DNA from: Gammaproteobacteria bacterium
Lineage (GTDB): Bacteria; Pseudomonadota; Gammaproteobacteria; UBA9214
DNA: 6,478 nucleotides
NCBI GenBank assembly: GCA_030635865.1
Contig: DAOVYA010000089.1
Location: forward strand, 1 to 6,478
Reading direction: 5' to 3'
Positions 1 to 6,464 of this stretch are shown in pieces. How positions within the stretch are numbered: position 1 is the first letter of the stretch; each line of letters opens with the position of its first letter. The position numbers were made by a program, and so were the translations under genes. The notes below the pieces were generated by a model. It saw nothing but the letters and a program-made list of their open reading frames with translations. It did no database searches and was not told the origin of the DNA.

Positions 1-1064
1 AGCACCAGCCAGGATTCACCCTCTGCCTGAGCCAGCACATCAAGTGCGACCTGTAATGATTCCGGGTTGGCGTTATAGGTATCGTCGATCAGGGTGACAT
101 TGTCGGGCAACTGATGAATATCGAAGCGTCCGGAAACCGGTGACATAGACTCCAGCCCTGCACGAACGGCATCCAGGTTGGCACCGGCGGCTTGCGCCGC
201 AGCACAGGCGGCGAGTGCATTCATTACGTTATGTTTTCCCGGCAAGGGCAGGCGTACTTCAATCTCGCCCTGCCCGGTCACAAGCCTGATATCACTACCG
301 CTGACATCGCCCTTCCAGCCGGCATGCACATCGGCATTGGCAGTCAGGCCGAACTCGATAATCCGGCAATGCCCGGCCAACTCGCGCCACAGGGGTGCAA
401 ATTCATCATCGGCGTTGATCACTGCAACCGCATCCCTGTCGAGACCCGCAAACAATTCGCCTTTTGCCTTTGCAACACCCTCCAGATCACCAAAGCCTTC
501 CAGGTGAGCCGGGGCCGCATTCGTTATGACCGCAATATCCGGTTGCGCAATACTGCCAAGGTACTTTATTTCACCGGGATGGTTCGCGCCCATCTCCAGC
601 ACTGCAAATTCATCCCCTGCTCCAAGTCGCGCCAGCGTCAATGGCAGACCAATATCATTATTCAGGTTGCCCCGCGTCGAAAGCGTCTGCCCGCAACATT
701 TCAATATTGCTTCCACCATTGCACGCACAGTGGTCTTGCCATTACTGCCGGTGATAGCAACCACCGGGATCGAAAACTTGCTACGCCAGTACGTCGCGAG
801 ACTACCCAGCGCGAGCCGCGTGTCCTTCACTTCGAGTAATGGCAACTCTGTCCGGCACTGCCTGCTCACAGCAGCCGCGCTTGCGCCTTGCTGCAGCGCC
901 ACATCCAGAAATTCATGGCCATCGAAGTTTGGCCCCTGCAGTGCAAAGAACAGGGCGCCTGCCTCGAGTGTCCTGCTATCCGTACTCACACCGCGAAAAG
1001 CAACATCTGCAGGCGTGTAGTGGCCATCCAGTACCTGCGCGGCTTCTGAAAGTTGCATGGCCAT
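1..1064 (-). CDS. murF: UDP-N-acetylmuramoyl-tripeptide--D-alanyl-D-alanine ligase MurF (partial, C-terminus outside window)
   Basis: Cytoplasmic ATP-dependent ligase that adds D-Ala-D-Ala to UDP-MurNAc-tripeptide, the last soluble step of peptidoglycan precursor synthesis. I translated the open frame from ATG 1064 to the left edge: 354 complete codons with no stop, against about 450 residues usual for the family. Seen in order: an N-terminal uridine-binding domain with STDSRTL (27-33) and ALFFALQG (37-44); the Mur-ligase P-loop TGSNGKTT (105-112, K110); MGANHPGEI (158-166); TNAAPAHLEGFG (181-192); AKAKGELF (198-205), where K201 is the likely carbamylated lysine; GKHNVMNALAA (276-286); and DDTYNANPES (327-336), a MurF hallmark. 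The C-terminal ligase domain is cut. The start overlaps the murE stop by one base (TGATG), which implies translational coupling; a second ATG two codons later (1058) is an alternative. No strong Shine-Dalgarno is visible. Confidence 0.97.
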   Translation of the reverse strand, partial: MAMQLSEAAQVLDGHYTPADVAFRGVSTDSRTLEAGALFFALQGPNFDGHEFLDVALQQGASAAAVSRQCRTELPLLEVKDTRLALGSLATYWRSKFSIPVVAITGSNGKTTVRAMVEAILKCCGQTLSTRGNLNNDIGLPLTLARLGAGDEFAVLEMGANHPGEIKYLGSIAQPDIAVITNAAPAHLEGFGDLEGVAKAKGELFAGLDRDAVAVINADDEFAPLWRELAGHCRIIEFGLTANADVHAGWKGDVSGSDIRLVTGQGEIEVRLPLPGKHNVMNALAACAAAQAAGANLDAVRAGLESMSPVSGRFDIHQLPDNVTLIDDTYNANPESLQVALDVLAQAEGESWLV

Positions 1065-2599
1065 CATCGCGACCATTCCCGCACGAGGGCCCCGACGCGC
1101 TCACGATCACTGAAGGGCAAGGACCGGGTGCCGATAATCTGAACCGTCTCATGCCCTTTACCGGCTATCAGCACCAGGTCATCCGGACCCGCTTCCTGCA
1201 TCGCCCGGGTAATGGCATGTGCACGATCATGCTCGATGTGGACCAGGGCGGGCTGCTTAATCCCGGCACAAATATCATCGATAATCTGTTGCGGGTCTTC
1301 GGTACGCGGATTGTCATCGGTCAGCATCACTACATCGGCGAGACGCTCGGCAACCGCCCCCATCAACGGCCGCTTGCCCCGGTCGCGGTCACCACCGGCC
1401 CCGAACACACACCAGAGCCTGCCGGTACAATGCTCGCGCAGTGAGACAAGTACGGCTTCCAGTGCGCCAGCCGTGTGCGCATAGTCAACCACAACCAGCG
1501 GATGAGCGGCGCCAACATCAAAACGCTCCATGCGTCCGGGTACCGTGCGGGTGACCGCGAGACGTCTCAGGGCCTCGTTAAACGGCAGACCCGTCACACA
1601 CAAACTGGCAAGCGCTGCCAGCAGGTTACTGGCATTGAAACGGCCCAGCAGGGAACTCCGCAAGCTGCCTCCACCCCAGGGTGTGTTTACATCCATGCGC
1701 AAACCCGTGCTGCTGAACTCCAGGTTACGTCCAATCACCCACTGTGCCGGGAAGCGTGTCCGAAACGGTTCATTCTCAAGACGGTAGGCTATCGGAGCAA
1801 CGCCGGGTGGAATGTCATCCAGCAATGCAGCACCAAAACTGTCATCTGCGTTTATGACGGCATAGCGTAATCCGTCCGCGTGAAATAATTTACGCTTGGC
1901 CCCCGCATAGGCCTCGACGTTACCGTGATAATCGAGGTGATCGCGGGTCAGGTTGGTCAATACTGCAATATCAAAATCCACACCACGGACACGTCCCTGG
2001 TCCATGGCGTGTGAGGAAACTTCTGCAACGACACAGCGTGCACCCTGTTTTTGCATATCGTATAACGACTGCTGCACCGTCAGCGCATCCGGCGTGGTAT
2101 GCGTTGCTGCAGACAGATTGCCAAACAGGCCGTAACCCAGCGTACCAATCACACCGCAACGCCGGTCACCGCTGTTCAGTGCCTGGGCGATGAAATGGGA
2201 ACAGGAGGTCTTGCCATCCGTACCGGTAACACCGATCACAAACAAACCACGTGAAGGATGACCATAAAAACGGTCTGCAATGATACCCACCCGGTTCCGA
2301 AGATCCGGAACCGCCAGTACAGGCACTGGCAGCAACGCAGCCATTTCCGCAAATCCGGCATCATCGACAACCGGCTCCCACGCAACCGCCGCCGCGCCCA
2401 GCGCGAGTGCCTGGCGGGCGTGCTGAAGTCCGTGCGTGTGTGATCCGGCAACAGCCAGGAACAAATCGCCTGCCTGCACCTTGCGGCTGTCAAGTGCAAT
2501 ACCGGATACCACCAGGTCTTGCCTGACATTAACGTCATCAAAACCTCGCAACAACCCGGCCAGGGTATGCTCTGCTGTCATGACTTCAACCGACATCAT
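1064..2599 (-). CDS. murE: UDP-N-acetylmuramoyl-L-alanyl-D-glutamate--2,6-diaminopimelate ligase MurE
   Basis: Cytoplasmic ligase that adds the third stem-peptide residue to UDP-MurNAc-L-Ala-D-Glu using ATP. The 511 residues are a normal length. Motifs seen: IALDSRKVQAGDLFLAV (34-50) in the UDP-binding domain; P-loop GVTGTDGKT (123-131, K130); TTPDAL (168-173); EVSSHAMDQGRV (193-204); NLTRDHLDYHG (216-226); AKRKLF (234-239), with K235 the likely carbamylated lysine; TVPGRMERF (352-360); VVDYAHTAGAL (370-380); and IAGKGHE (478-484). DNPR at 429-432 is the signature of meso-diaminopimelate rather than lysine specificity, which fits a Gram-negative cell wall. ATG 2599 overlaps the ftsI stop (ATGA) and lies 9 bases after an AAGGA core; ATG 2596 and ATG 2581 are in-frame alternatives. 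The stop TGA shares its last base with the murF start. The gene looks intact. Confidence 0.98.
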   Translation of the reverse strand: MMSVEVMTAEHTLAGLLRGFDDVNVRQDLVVSGIALDSRKVQAGDLFLAVAGSHTHGLQHARQALALGAAAVAWEPVVDDAGFAEMAALLPVPVLAVPDLRNRVGIIADRFYGHPSRGLFVIGVTGTDGKTSCSHFIAQALNSGDRRCGVIGTLGYGLFGNLSAATHTTPDALTVQQSLYDMQKQGARCVVAEVSSHAMDQGRVRGVDFDIAVLTNLTRDHLDYHGNVEAYAGAKRKLFHADGLRYAVINADDSFGAALLDDIPPGVAPIAYRLENEPFRTRFPAQWVIGRNLEFSSTGLRMDVNTPWGGGSLRSSLLGRFNASNLLAALASLCVTGLPFNEALRRLAVTRTVPGRMERFDVGAAHPLVVVDYAHTAGALEAVLVSLREHCTGRLWCVFGAGGDRDRGKRPLMGAVAERLADVVMLTDDNPRTEDPQQIIDDICAGIKQPALVHIEHDRAHAITRAMQEAGPDDLVLIAGKGHETVQIIGTRSLPFSDRERVGALVREWSR

Positions 2600-4308
2600 G
2601 CAGGCTCTTCCTTTGAGTCAAGACGGGTCTGCAGTAACGGCACAGCATCGGGTGGCACAGCCAGCAAGCGCAATGCTCCCGACATAACTGTAGAAAATAC
2701 CGGCGCAGCCACGAGTCCACCGTAATATTTTCCATTCGATGGCTCATTGATCATGACGACCATTACCAGTCGCGGATCACTGGCAGGCACCATACCGGCA
2801 AATACCGCCAGGTACTTGTTATCCGAATATCCGCCCGACTCTGACTTGCGTACCGTACCGGTCTTGCCAGCGACCCGGTAGCCTGCGATTTGCGCGGCCG
2901 GCGCTGTCCCGCCCGGCCCCGTTGCCTGCTCCAGCATGTCGCGTAACTGCCGGGCGACCCGTGCCGGCATAACCCGCCGCTCTTCTGCCACACGGTCATC
3001 CCGCAAGAAAGTAACGGAGCGTTTTATGCCATCGGCTGCCAGTACTGCATAGGCCTGCGCCAGTTGCAATGGTGTAACAGAAATTCCATAGCCGAATGCA
3101 AGCGTTGCCGTTTCAATGGCATTCCAGCCACCGTGGTGGGGCAGCAAGCCCGATGCCTCACCGGGAAAACCGCTGAAGGTCTGCACACCGAAACCAACAT
3201 CAGACAGCAGCGTCCAGATATCTTCTGCCGGTAACGACAGGGCAATCTTGCTGATACCTACATTACTGGACTTGCGAATAACACCGGCAACATCCAGTTG
3301 ACCGTAGTCGTGCACATCACGCACGGTGTTGACACCGACCCTGAACCACCCCGGTGAAGTTCCGATCGGGGTATCGGGTTGATAGCGCCCGCTCTCCAGG
3401 GCAGTCGCCACAATGAACGGCTTCATGGTCGAACCGGGCTCAAACACATCGGTTACTGCACGATTACGAATATGAGTGCTGCGTAATTTCTGCCGGTTAT
3501 TGGGATTGAACGGCGGCTGGTTAACCATTGCCAGCACTTCACCGGTTTTGGCGTCCAGCACCACGGCAGAAGCTGAACGTGCCTTGTGGCTCTGAAAGGC
3601 TTTTTTCAGTTCACGATAAGCCAGGTACTGAATTCGATGATCAATGCTCAGCTTCAGGTCTTTACCCGGGCGCGGGCGGCTGATGCTCTCCACGTCCTCG
3701 ATAATGTTGCGCTTGCCATCCTTGATAACACGCTTGGCACCCGATTCCCCACCCAGCCATTCTTCGTAAGCCAGTTCCAGTCCCTCCTGACCAACATCGT
3801 CAATGTTGGTAAACCCGAGAATATGCGAAGCAACTTCACCGGCCGGGTAATAACGCCGGTACTCACGCCGCAGGTACACCCCGGGAATATCCAGGTCGTT
3901 TACCTGTGCTGCAAGAACCGGATTGATGTGTCGACGCAAATAGGCAAATTCACGATCAGAGCGATGAGCCAGCAGACGCCGCACCGTGTCGTGCTCAAGT
4001 GATAACACCTGTTCCAGCTCTGGAATACGTTGCTGCTCACCACCCAACTGCTGCGGATTAACCCATACGGACTCAACCGGCGTGCTGATAGCCAGGGGCT
4101 CTCCATTACGGTCGGTAATCATGCCGCGGTGCGCCGATAAAGTGACCACGCGCAAATGACGCGCCTGCACCTGGTCCTGTAGAAACTGCTTGTCCAGCAC
4201 CTGCAGGCAGATCGCGCGCCATACCAGTACCACGGCAGCAAGCCCCATAAACATGTAGAGGAAAACCCGACGTCCCCGATATGCACACCTGGTCCGGTTA
4301 CGACTCAT
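2596..4308 (-). CDS. ftsI: Peptidoglycan D,D-transpeptidase FtsI (penicillin-binding protein 3)
   Basis: Septum-specific class B penicillin-binding protein. It is anchored in the inner membrane, cross-links new peptidoglycan in the periplasm with FtsW, and is a beta-lactam target. The 570 residues compare with 588 in E. coli. Seen: a short basic cytoplasmic N-terminus (RNRTRCAYRGRR), one membrane segment at about 14-35, the non-penicillin-binding module with RGMITDRNGEPLA (61-73) and GQEGLELAYEEWL (173-185), then the transpeptidase domain from about 245. Catalytic motifs are complete: STMK (293-296, acylated S293), SSN (347-349) and KTG (482-484). ATG 4308 overlaps the ftsL stop by four bases (ATGA). 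No Shine-Dalgarno is visible before it (GGTAATTATAAAACC), so translation probably depends on ribosomes finishing ftsL. No sign of truncation or frameshift. Confidence 0.98.
   Translation of the reverse strand: MSRNRTRCAYRGRRVFLYMFMGLAAVVLVWRAICLQVLDKQFLQDQVQARHLRVVTLSAHRGMITDRNGEPLAISTPVESVWVNPQQLGGEQQRIPELEQVLSLEHDTVRRLLAHRSDREFAYLRRHINPVLAAQVNDLDIPGVYLRREYRRYYPAGEVASHILGFTNIDDVGQEGLELAYEEWLGGESGAKRVIKDGKRNIIEDVESISRPRPGKDLKLSIDHRIQYLAYRELKKAFQSHKARSASAVVLDAKTGEVLAMVNQPPFNPNNRQKLRSTHIRNRAVTDVFEPGSTMKPFIVATALESGRYQPDTPIGTSPGWFRVGVNTVRDVHDYGQLDVAGVIRKSSNVGISKIALSLPAEDIWTLLSDVGFGVQTFSGFPGEASGLLPHHGGWNAIETATLAFGYGISVTPLQLAQAYAVLAADGIKRSVTFLRDDRVAEERRVMPARVARQLRDMLEQATGPGGTAPAAQIAGYRVAGKTGTVRKSESGGYSDNKYLAVFAGMVPASDPRLVMVVMINEPSNGKYYGGLVAAPVFSTVMSGALRLLAVPPDAVPLLQTRLDSKEEPA
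2605..2614 (-). promoter_or_regulatory. Ribosome binding site of murE
   Basis: On the minus strand the sequence AAAGGAAGAG lies inside the last codons of ftsI. The AGGA core (2612-2609) is 9 bases from ATG 2599 and 12 from ATG 2596, which favours the first of the two adjacent start codons. It gives murE its own initiation site in addition to coupling through the ATGA overlap. Confidence 0.6.
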
Positions 4309-4574
4309 GGTTTTATAATTACCGTGTTGGCGTGAGACAGATTCACCATGCCGAGACGATCACGGGCAGCACTCTCAACCTGGCCCTGCGTTGTCAGGGT
4401 GCTTTGCTGCAGTTGTAACTGTCCCCACTCGATATCCATGTTGTCCCTTTCATTTCCCAGCGACTGCAATTCGATAAACAACTTGCGGTTCTGATGCTTT
4501 GCATACACCACGCTTATAGACGATGCGATGACGGCAAGTACCAGAATCAGCAAACCGGCTGGACGCGTCATCAT
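4305..4574 (-). CDS. ftsL: Cell division protein FtsL
   Basis: Small bitopic inner-membrane protein that joins FtsB and FtsQ to recruit and activate FtsWI at the septum. The 89 residues have a very short cytoplasmic end (MMTRPAG), one hydrophobic span at about 7-24, then a periplasmic coiled coil at about 30-63 (L32, L36, L39, L53, L55 and others) ending in a conserved-looking RDRLGMV (71-77) and a hydrophobic tail TVIIKP. FtsL is poorly conserved, so the call rests on size, topology and position between rsmH and ftsI. ATG 4574 overlaps the rsmH stop in ATGATG, so the next codon (4571) is also ATG. A GGAG at 4586-4583, 8 bases upstream, supports initiation here. The stop overlaps the ftsI start. 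Confidence 0.93.
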   Translation of the reverse strand: MMTRPAGLLILVLAVIASSISVVYAKHQNRKLFIELQSLGNERDNMDIEWGQLQLQQSTLTTQGQVESAARDRLGMVNLSHANTVIIKP

Positions 4575-5506
4575 TGCAATCGCTCCGCCACTCTCAGTAC
4601 GGCACTGCGTGCTCGCGGGTTAGCGGCAACTTCTGCTTCACCTGCACGAATTGCCTTGCCAACCGGCCTGAGCTGCGGCTTGTGATCCATGCCTGCCAGC
4701 GGAAATTCCACCGGGGGCTGTTCACCCTGGTATTCATGCCGGATAAAGCGCTTGACGATGCGATCCTCAAGCGAATGAAAACTGATAACGACCAGGCGTC
4801 CACGGGGAGCCAGCACATCCAGCACCTGGTCGAGCACCGCCTTGATATCATCGAGTTCGTGATTGATGTATATACGAATTGCCTGGAAACTGCGGGTCGC
4901 CGGATGCTTGTTCTTTTCACGTACGGGTACCGCGGTTGAAACCAGTTCAGCGAGCTGCCGTGTTGTGCGCAGTGGTTGCGTTGCGCGCATCTCAACGATT
5001 GAACGTGCGATGCGGCGTGCAAAGCGTTCTTCCCCCAGGGACTTCAGGACATCGCTGATATCCCGCTCATCGGCCTGCTCCAGCCATTGCGCCGCACTCA
5101 TACCGGAAGTCGGATCCATGCGCATATCGAGGGGACCGTCTTCGGAAAAACTGAAACCACGTGATGCATCATCAAGCTGGGGCGAAGAGACGCCCAGATC
5201 AAGCAGCAGGCCGTTGACCCGACCCTTGAGCTCTCGCTGCGTAACTATCTGGCTCAACATCGTGAATGTACCCTGCTCAATCTCGAAACGTGGATCATTG
5301 CCAAATTGCATCCCGGCTGACTGCACTGCTTCCGGGTCCTTGTCTATCGCCAGTAATCGCCCCCCCGGTCCGAGTGCTGCCAGTATTGCCCGCGCATGCC
5401 CGCCACGACCAAAGGTTCCATCCACGTACACGCCATCCGGTTGTATCGCGAGGCCCTCCAGTGCTTCCCTGGGCAGCACCGGCTGGTGTGAATAATCGCC
5501 CCCCAC
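4571..5506 (-). CDS. rsmH: 16S rRNA (cytosine(1402)-N(4))-methyltransferase RsmH
   Basis: S-adenosylmethionine-dependent methyltransferase that makes the N4 methylation of C1402 in the decoding centre of the small ribosomal subunit; formerly called MraW. The 311 residues match the usual 310-315. Motifs seen: DGTFGRGGH (29-37) for SAM binding, [10 protein letters not shown] (51-60), [12 protein letters not shown] (101-112), GFSF (117-120), [12 protein letters not shown] (124-135), [12 protein letters not shown] (201-212), [13 protein letters not shown] (242-254) and [14 protein letters not shown] (296-309). The start codon is GTG at 5506, two bases after the mraZ stop (TGA TC GTG). It places the conserved HQPVL segment at residues 7-11, as in homologues. 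There is no clear Shine-Dalgarno, so coupling to mraZ translation is likely. The stop overlaps the ftsL start. Confidence 0.98.
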   Translation of the reverse strand: MGGDYSHQPVLPREALEGLAIQPDGVYVDGTFGRGGHARAILAALGPGGRLLAIDKDPEAVQSAGMQFGNDPRFEIEQGTFTMLSQIVTQRELKGRVNGLLLDLGVSSPQLDDASRGFSFSEDGPLDMRMDPTSGMSAAQWLEQADERDISDVLKSLGEERFARRIARSIVEMRATQPLRTTRQLAELVSTAVPVREKNKHPATRSFQAIRIYINHELDDIKAVLDQVLDVLAPRGRLVVISFHSLEDRIVKRFIRHEYQGEQPPVEFPLAGMDHKPQLRPVGKAIRAGEAEVAANPRARSAVLRVAERLQ

Positions 5507-5508
5507 GA

Positions 5509-5955
5509 TCAGAGCGTCAGTGATTCCAGTGAATCCGGCAGATCATTGCCGTCATCGGATATCCATTCAGCACACTTCTTGTCCCAGGCATCTTCATCCC
5601 AGATTTCAAACTTGTTACCCTGGCCGACCAGCACAACGCGTTTTTCCAGTGACGCAAACCCGCGCAGGCGCGGCGGAATAAGAATCCGCCCGCTCTTGTC
5701 CATTTCGATTTCGGTTGCATGACCAAGCACCATGCGCTGCAAGGTGCGGGTGCGTTTGTTCTGGTTGGGAAGACGGACGAGCTTGCGTTCAACCTCGTCC
5801 CAGTCAGGTAGTGGATACAGCAGCAGGCAACGGTCGCCGTGTGCCGTCAGGACTACGCGGCCTTCACAACGCGTCATGAGATCTTCGCGGTACCGGGTCG
5901 GAAAGGCCAGGCGACCCTTCGCATCCAGATTGACCGCACTGCCACCCTTGAACAA
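5509..5955 (-). CDS. mraZ: Transcriptional regulator MraZ
   Basis: Ring-forming DNA-binding protein of the SpoVT/AbrB-like fold that represses its own dcw promoter in E. coli. From TTG 5955 the product is 148 residues (E. coli has 152). It has two DxxxR modules, DAKGR (11-15) followed by PTRYRE, and DKSGR (86-90) followed by ILIP; between them [13 protein letters not shown] (45-57), then [14 protein letters not shown] (111-124). The frame stays open upstream to GTG 6006 (165 residues), but I prefer TTG 5955. It gives (M)[14 protein letters not shown], which aligns with the E. coli N-terminus MFRGATLVNLDSKGR, and it has AGGGG 6 bases upstream. GTG 6006 would lie within a few bases of the predicted transcription start, without a ribosome binding site. 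First gene of the operon; the stop is two bases before rsmH. Confidence 0.95.
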   Translation of the reverse strand: MFKGGSAVNLDAKGRLAFPTRYREDLMTRCEGRVVLTAHGDRCLLLYPLPDWDEVERKLVRLPNQNKRTRTLQRMVLGHATEIEMDKSGRILIPPRLRGFASLEKRVVLVGQGNKFEIWDEDAWDKKCAEWISDDGNDLPDSLESLTL

Positions 5956-5960
5956 ATCCG

Positions 5961-5969
5961 CCCCCTTTT
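5961..5969 (-). promoter_or_regulatory. Ribosome binding site of mraZ supporting the TTG start
   Basis: The minus strand reads AAAAGGGGG, five bases before TTG 5955. This purine tract is the best Shine-Dalgarno in the mraZ leader and is the main nucleotide evidence for the TTG start. The region before the alternative GTG 6006 (TATAGTGTCGAAAA) has none. Confidence 0.65.
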
Positions 5970-5970
5970 G

Positions 5971-6005
5971 CTCCCCTGAAACCCATTTATTACCACTGAG
6001 TCCCA
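5971..6005 (-). promoter_or_regulatory. Putative MraZ operator: direct TGGG repeats every 10 bases
   Basis: Reading the minus strand from 6005: TGGGA, five bases (CTCAG), TGGTA, five bases (ATAAA), TGGGT, five bases (TTCAG), GGGAG. Units start at 6005, 5995, 5985 and 5975, an exact 10-base period of about one helical turn. Units one and three are near copies (TGGGNNTCAG), unit two has one change in the core, and unit four is degenerate. The known E. coli MraZ site consists of TGGGN direct repeats with five-base spacers near the mra promoter, so pattern and place both fit. The array lies in the untranslated leader just after the predicted transcription start, where bound MraZ could block initiation or promoter escape. 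The function is inferred. Confidence 0.75.
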
Positions 6006-6014
6006 CTTTTCGAC

Positions 6015-6043
6015 ACTATAGGGAGGAAGGTCGGATTCGTCAA
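6015..6043 (-). promoter_or_regulatory. Predicted sigma-70-type promoter of the mraZ operon
   Basis: The minus strand has TTGACG (6043-6038), a 17-base spacer, and TATAGT (6020-6015). Each hexamer is one mismatch from consensus and the spacing is optimal. Transcription would start about 6-8 bases after the -10 box, near 6007-6009, giving a leader of about 50 bases before TTG 5955. It is the only well-formed promoter I found facing the operon and is likely the main dcw promoter of this organism. I see no terminator within the operon. Confidence 0.75.
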
Positions 6044-6107
6044 GCTAAATCAGGAGAAAATCTCCATCTGGACAGTAACTTAGGCCATTTTCCCGATTTA
6101 GCATGAC
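6039..6107. repeat. Imperfect inverted repeat overlapping the mraZ -35 box
   Basis: On the plus strand, GTCAAGCTAAATC (6039-6051) and GATTTAGCATGAC (6095-6107) are inverted copies, 13 bases long with one mismatch, separated by 43 bases. The inner arm includes five of the six bases of the -35 hexamer. A perfect small palindrome, GGAGA-AAA-TCTCC (6053-6065), lies between them. Both are upstream of the predicted transcription start, so they are more likely protein-binding DNA than an RNA fold. No known regulator motif is recognised. Confidence 0.45.
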
Positions 6108-6110
6108 AAC

Positions 6111-6149
6111 TCTGCCAACATATAAATTAGAAATCAAAAGCTTGGCAGA
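6111..6149. repeat. Inverted repeat TCTGCCAA / TTGGCAGA in AT-rich DNA
   Basis: The perfect 8-base arms at 6111-6118 and 6142-6149 flank a 23-base AT-rich spacer (6119-6141). They lie about 105-140 bases upstream of the predicted mraZ transcription start. The arms could be paired half-sites for a DNA-binding protein or a weak hairpin. Eight-base arms can arise by chance, so this is a tentative structural note only. Confidence 0.3.
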
Positions 6150-6251
6150 ATTACCTAGCGTAACTTGACAACATTTGCCGTCCCGGGCGCATTTCCTGGC
6201 AAGGAATCAGTCCTGAAACAAACCAGCAGCCAAACATTATACGCTGAAATG

Positions 6252-6273
6252 AAACCCAATATCTTGGGTTTTT
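6252..6273 (+). terminator. Possible rho-independent terminator reading rightwards
   Basis: The perfect 8-base-pair stem AAACCCAA (6252-6259) / TTGGGTTT (6264-6271) has a TATC loop and continues as TTAATATCATTTTTT. The plus strand has the better T-tract; the minus strand gives only TTTCATTTC after the stem. The stem is AT-rich and so of moderate strength. No plus-strand gene is visible upstream, leaving it without an obvious client: it may end a small RNA, block leftward-operon antisense transcription, or be fortuitous. Confidence 0.4.
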
Positions 6274-6377
6274 AATATCATTTTTTCTCTATATACGGTA
6301 AATAAATCCATCGGGGCACTTGTATCGCCACTTTTTACAGGATGGATAAAGATTTGCGCTACCGGCCACATCCACTC

Positions 6378-6464
6378 CGTCATTGCGAGCGAAGCGCGGC
6401 AATCTCATCACGTCCGCTGCCAGCTTCATGAGATTGCCGCGTCGCTACGCGTCTCGCAAAGACG
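6378..6464. repeat. Dispersed-type palindromic repeat (CATTGCGAGCGAAGCG family)
   Basis: The left arm 6378-6408 and the inverted right arm 6428-6464 enclose a 19-base loop. The outer 12 bases pair with one mismatch (CGTCATTGCGAG against CGTCTTTGCGAG), and the inner 12 bases (CGGCAATCTCAT) pair perfectly. The middle of the right arm is six bases longer. Similar palindromes are widespread intergenic repeats in many bacterial genomes, and their chance translation (HCERSAAIS) is a familiar misannotation. Pairing may continue weakly outwards (CATCCACTC against GATGATGAGAGG), so the element could reach the window edge. I cannot count copies elsewhere. It probably marks non-coding DNA. Confidence 0.7.

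Noticed and set aside
192..839. Long plus-strand open frame (215 codons) opposite murF.
   Set aside because: The minus strand here encodes MurF with every family motif; the plus frame has no recognisable domain and is a shadow of a GC-rich gene.
4863..5495. Plus-strand open frame of 210 codons opposite rsmH.
   Set aside because: Low-complexity Ser/Arg/Pro-rich translation antisense to a complete RsmH; a shadow frame.
6011..6024. Plus-strand CACTATAGGGAG equals 12 bases of the T7 RNA polymerase promoter core.
   Set aside because: The upstream specificity bases differ (TTTTCGA instead of TACGACT), and the match is largely the complement of the mraZ -10 box. It is most likely coincidence, with no vector sequence around it.
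6021..6030. Plus-strand GGGAGGAAGG, a strong Shine-Dalgarno look-alike.
   Set aside because: No start codon follows at a useful distance, and the sequence is the spacer of the minus-strand mraZ promoter.
6236..6241. Perfect TATAAT on the minus strand as a second upstream mraZ promoter.
   Set aside because: No acceptable -35 hexamer at 16-18 bases (AGATAT or similar); TTGGGT is only 12 bases away. Not called as a promoter.
6239..6313. Minus-strand frame of 24 codons (MDLFTVYREKM...).
   Set aside because: It has no Shine-Dalgarno, runs through the terminator-like hairpin, and has no recognisable features; AT-rich DNA gives such frames by chance.
6342..6431. Plus-strand short frame beginning MDKDLRYRPHPLRHCERSAAIS.
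   Set aside because: It is 29 codons, with no usable ribosome binding site, and most of it is translation of the palindromic repeat, a familiar false gene.
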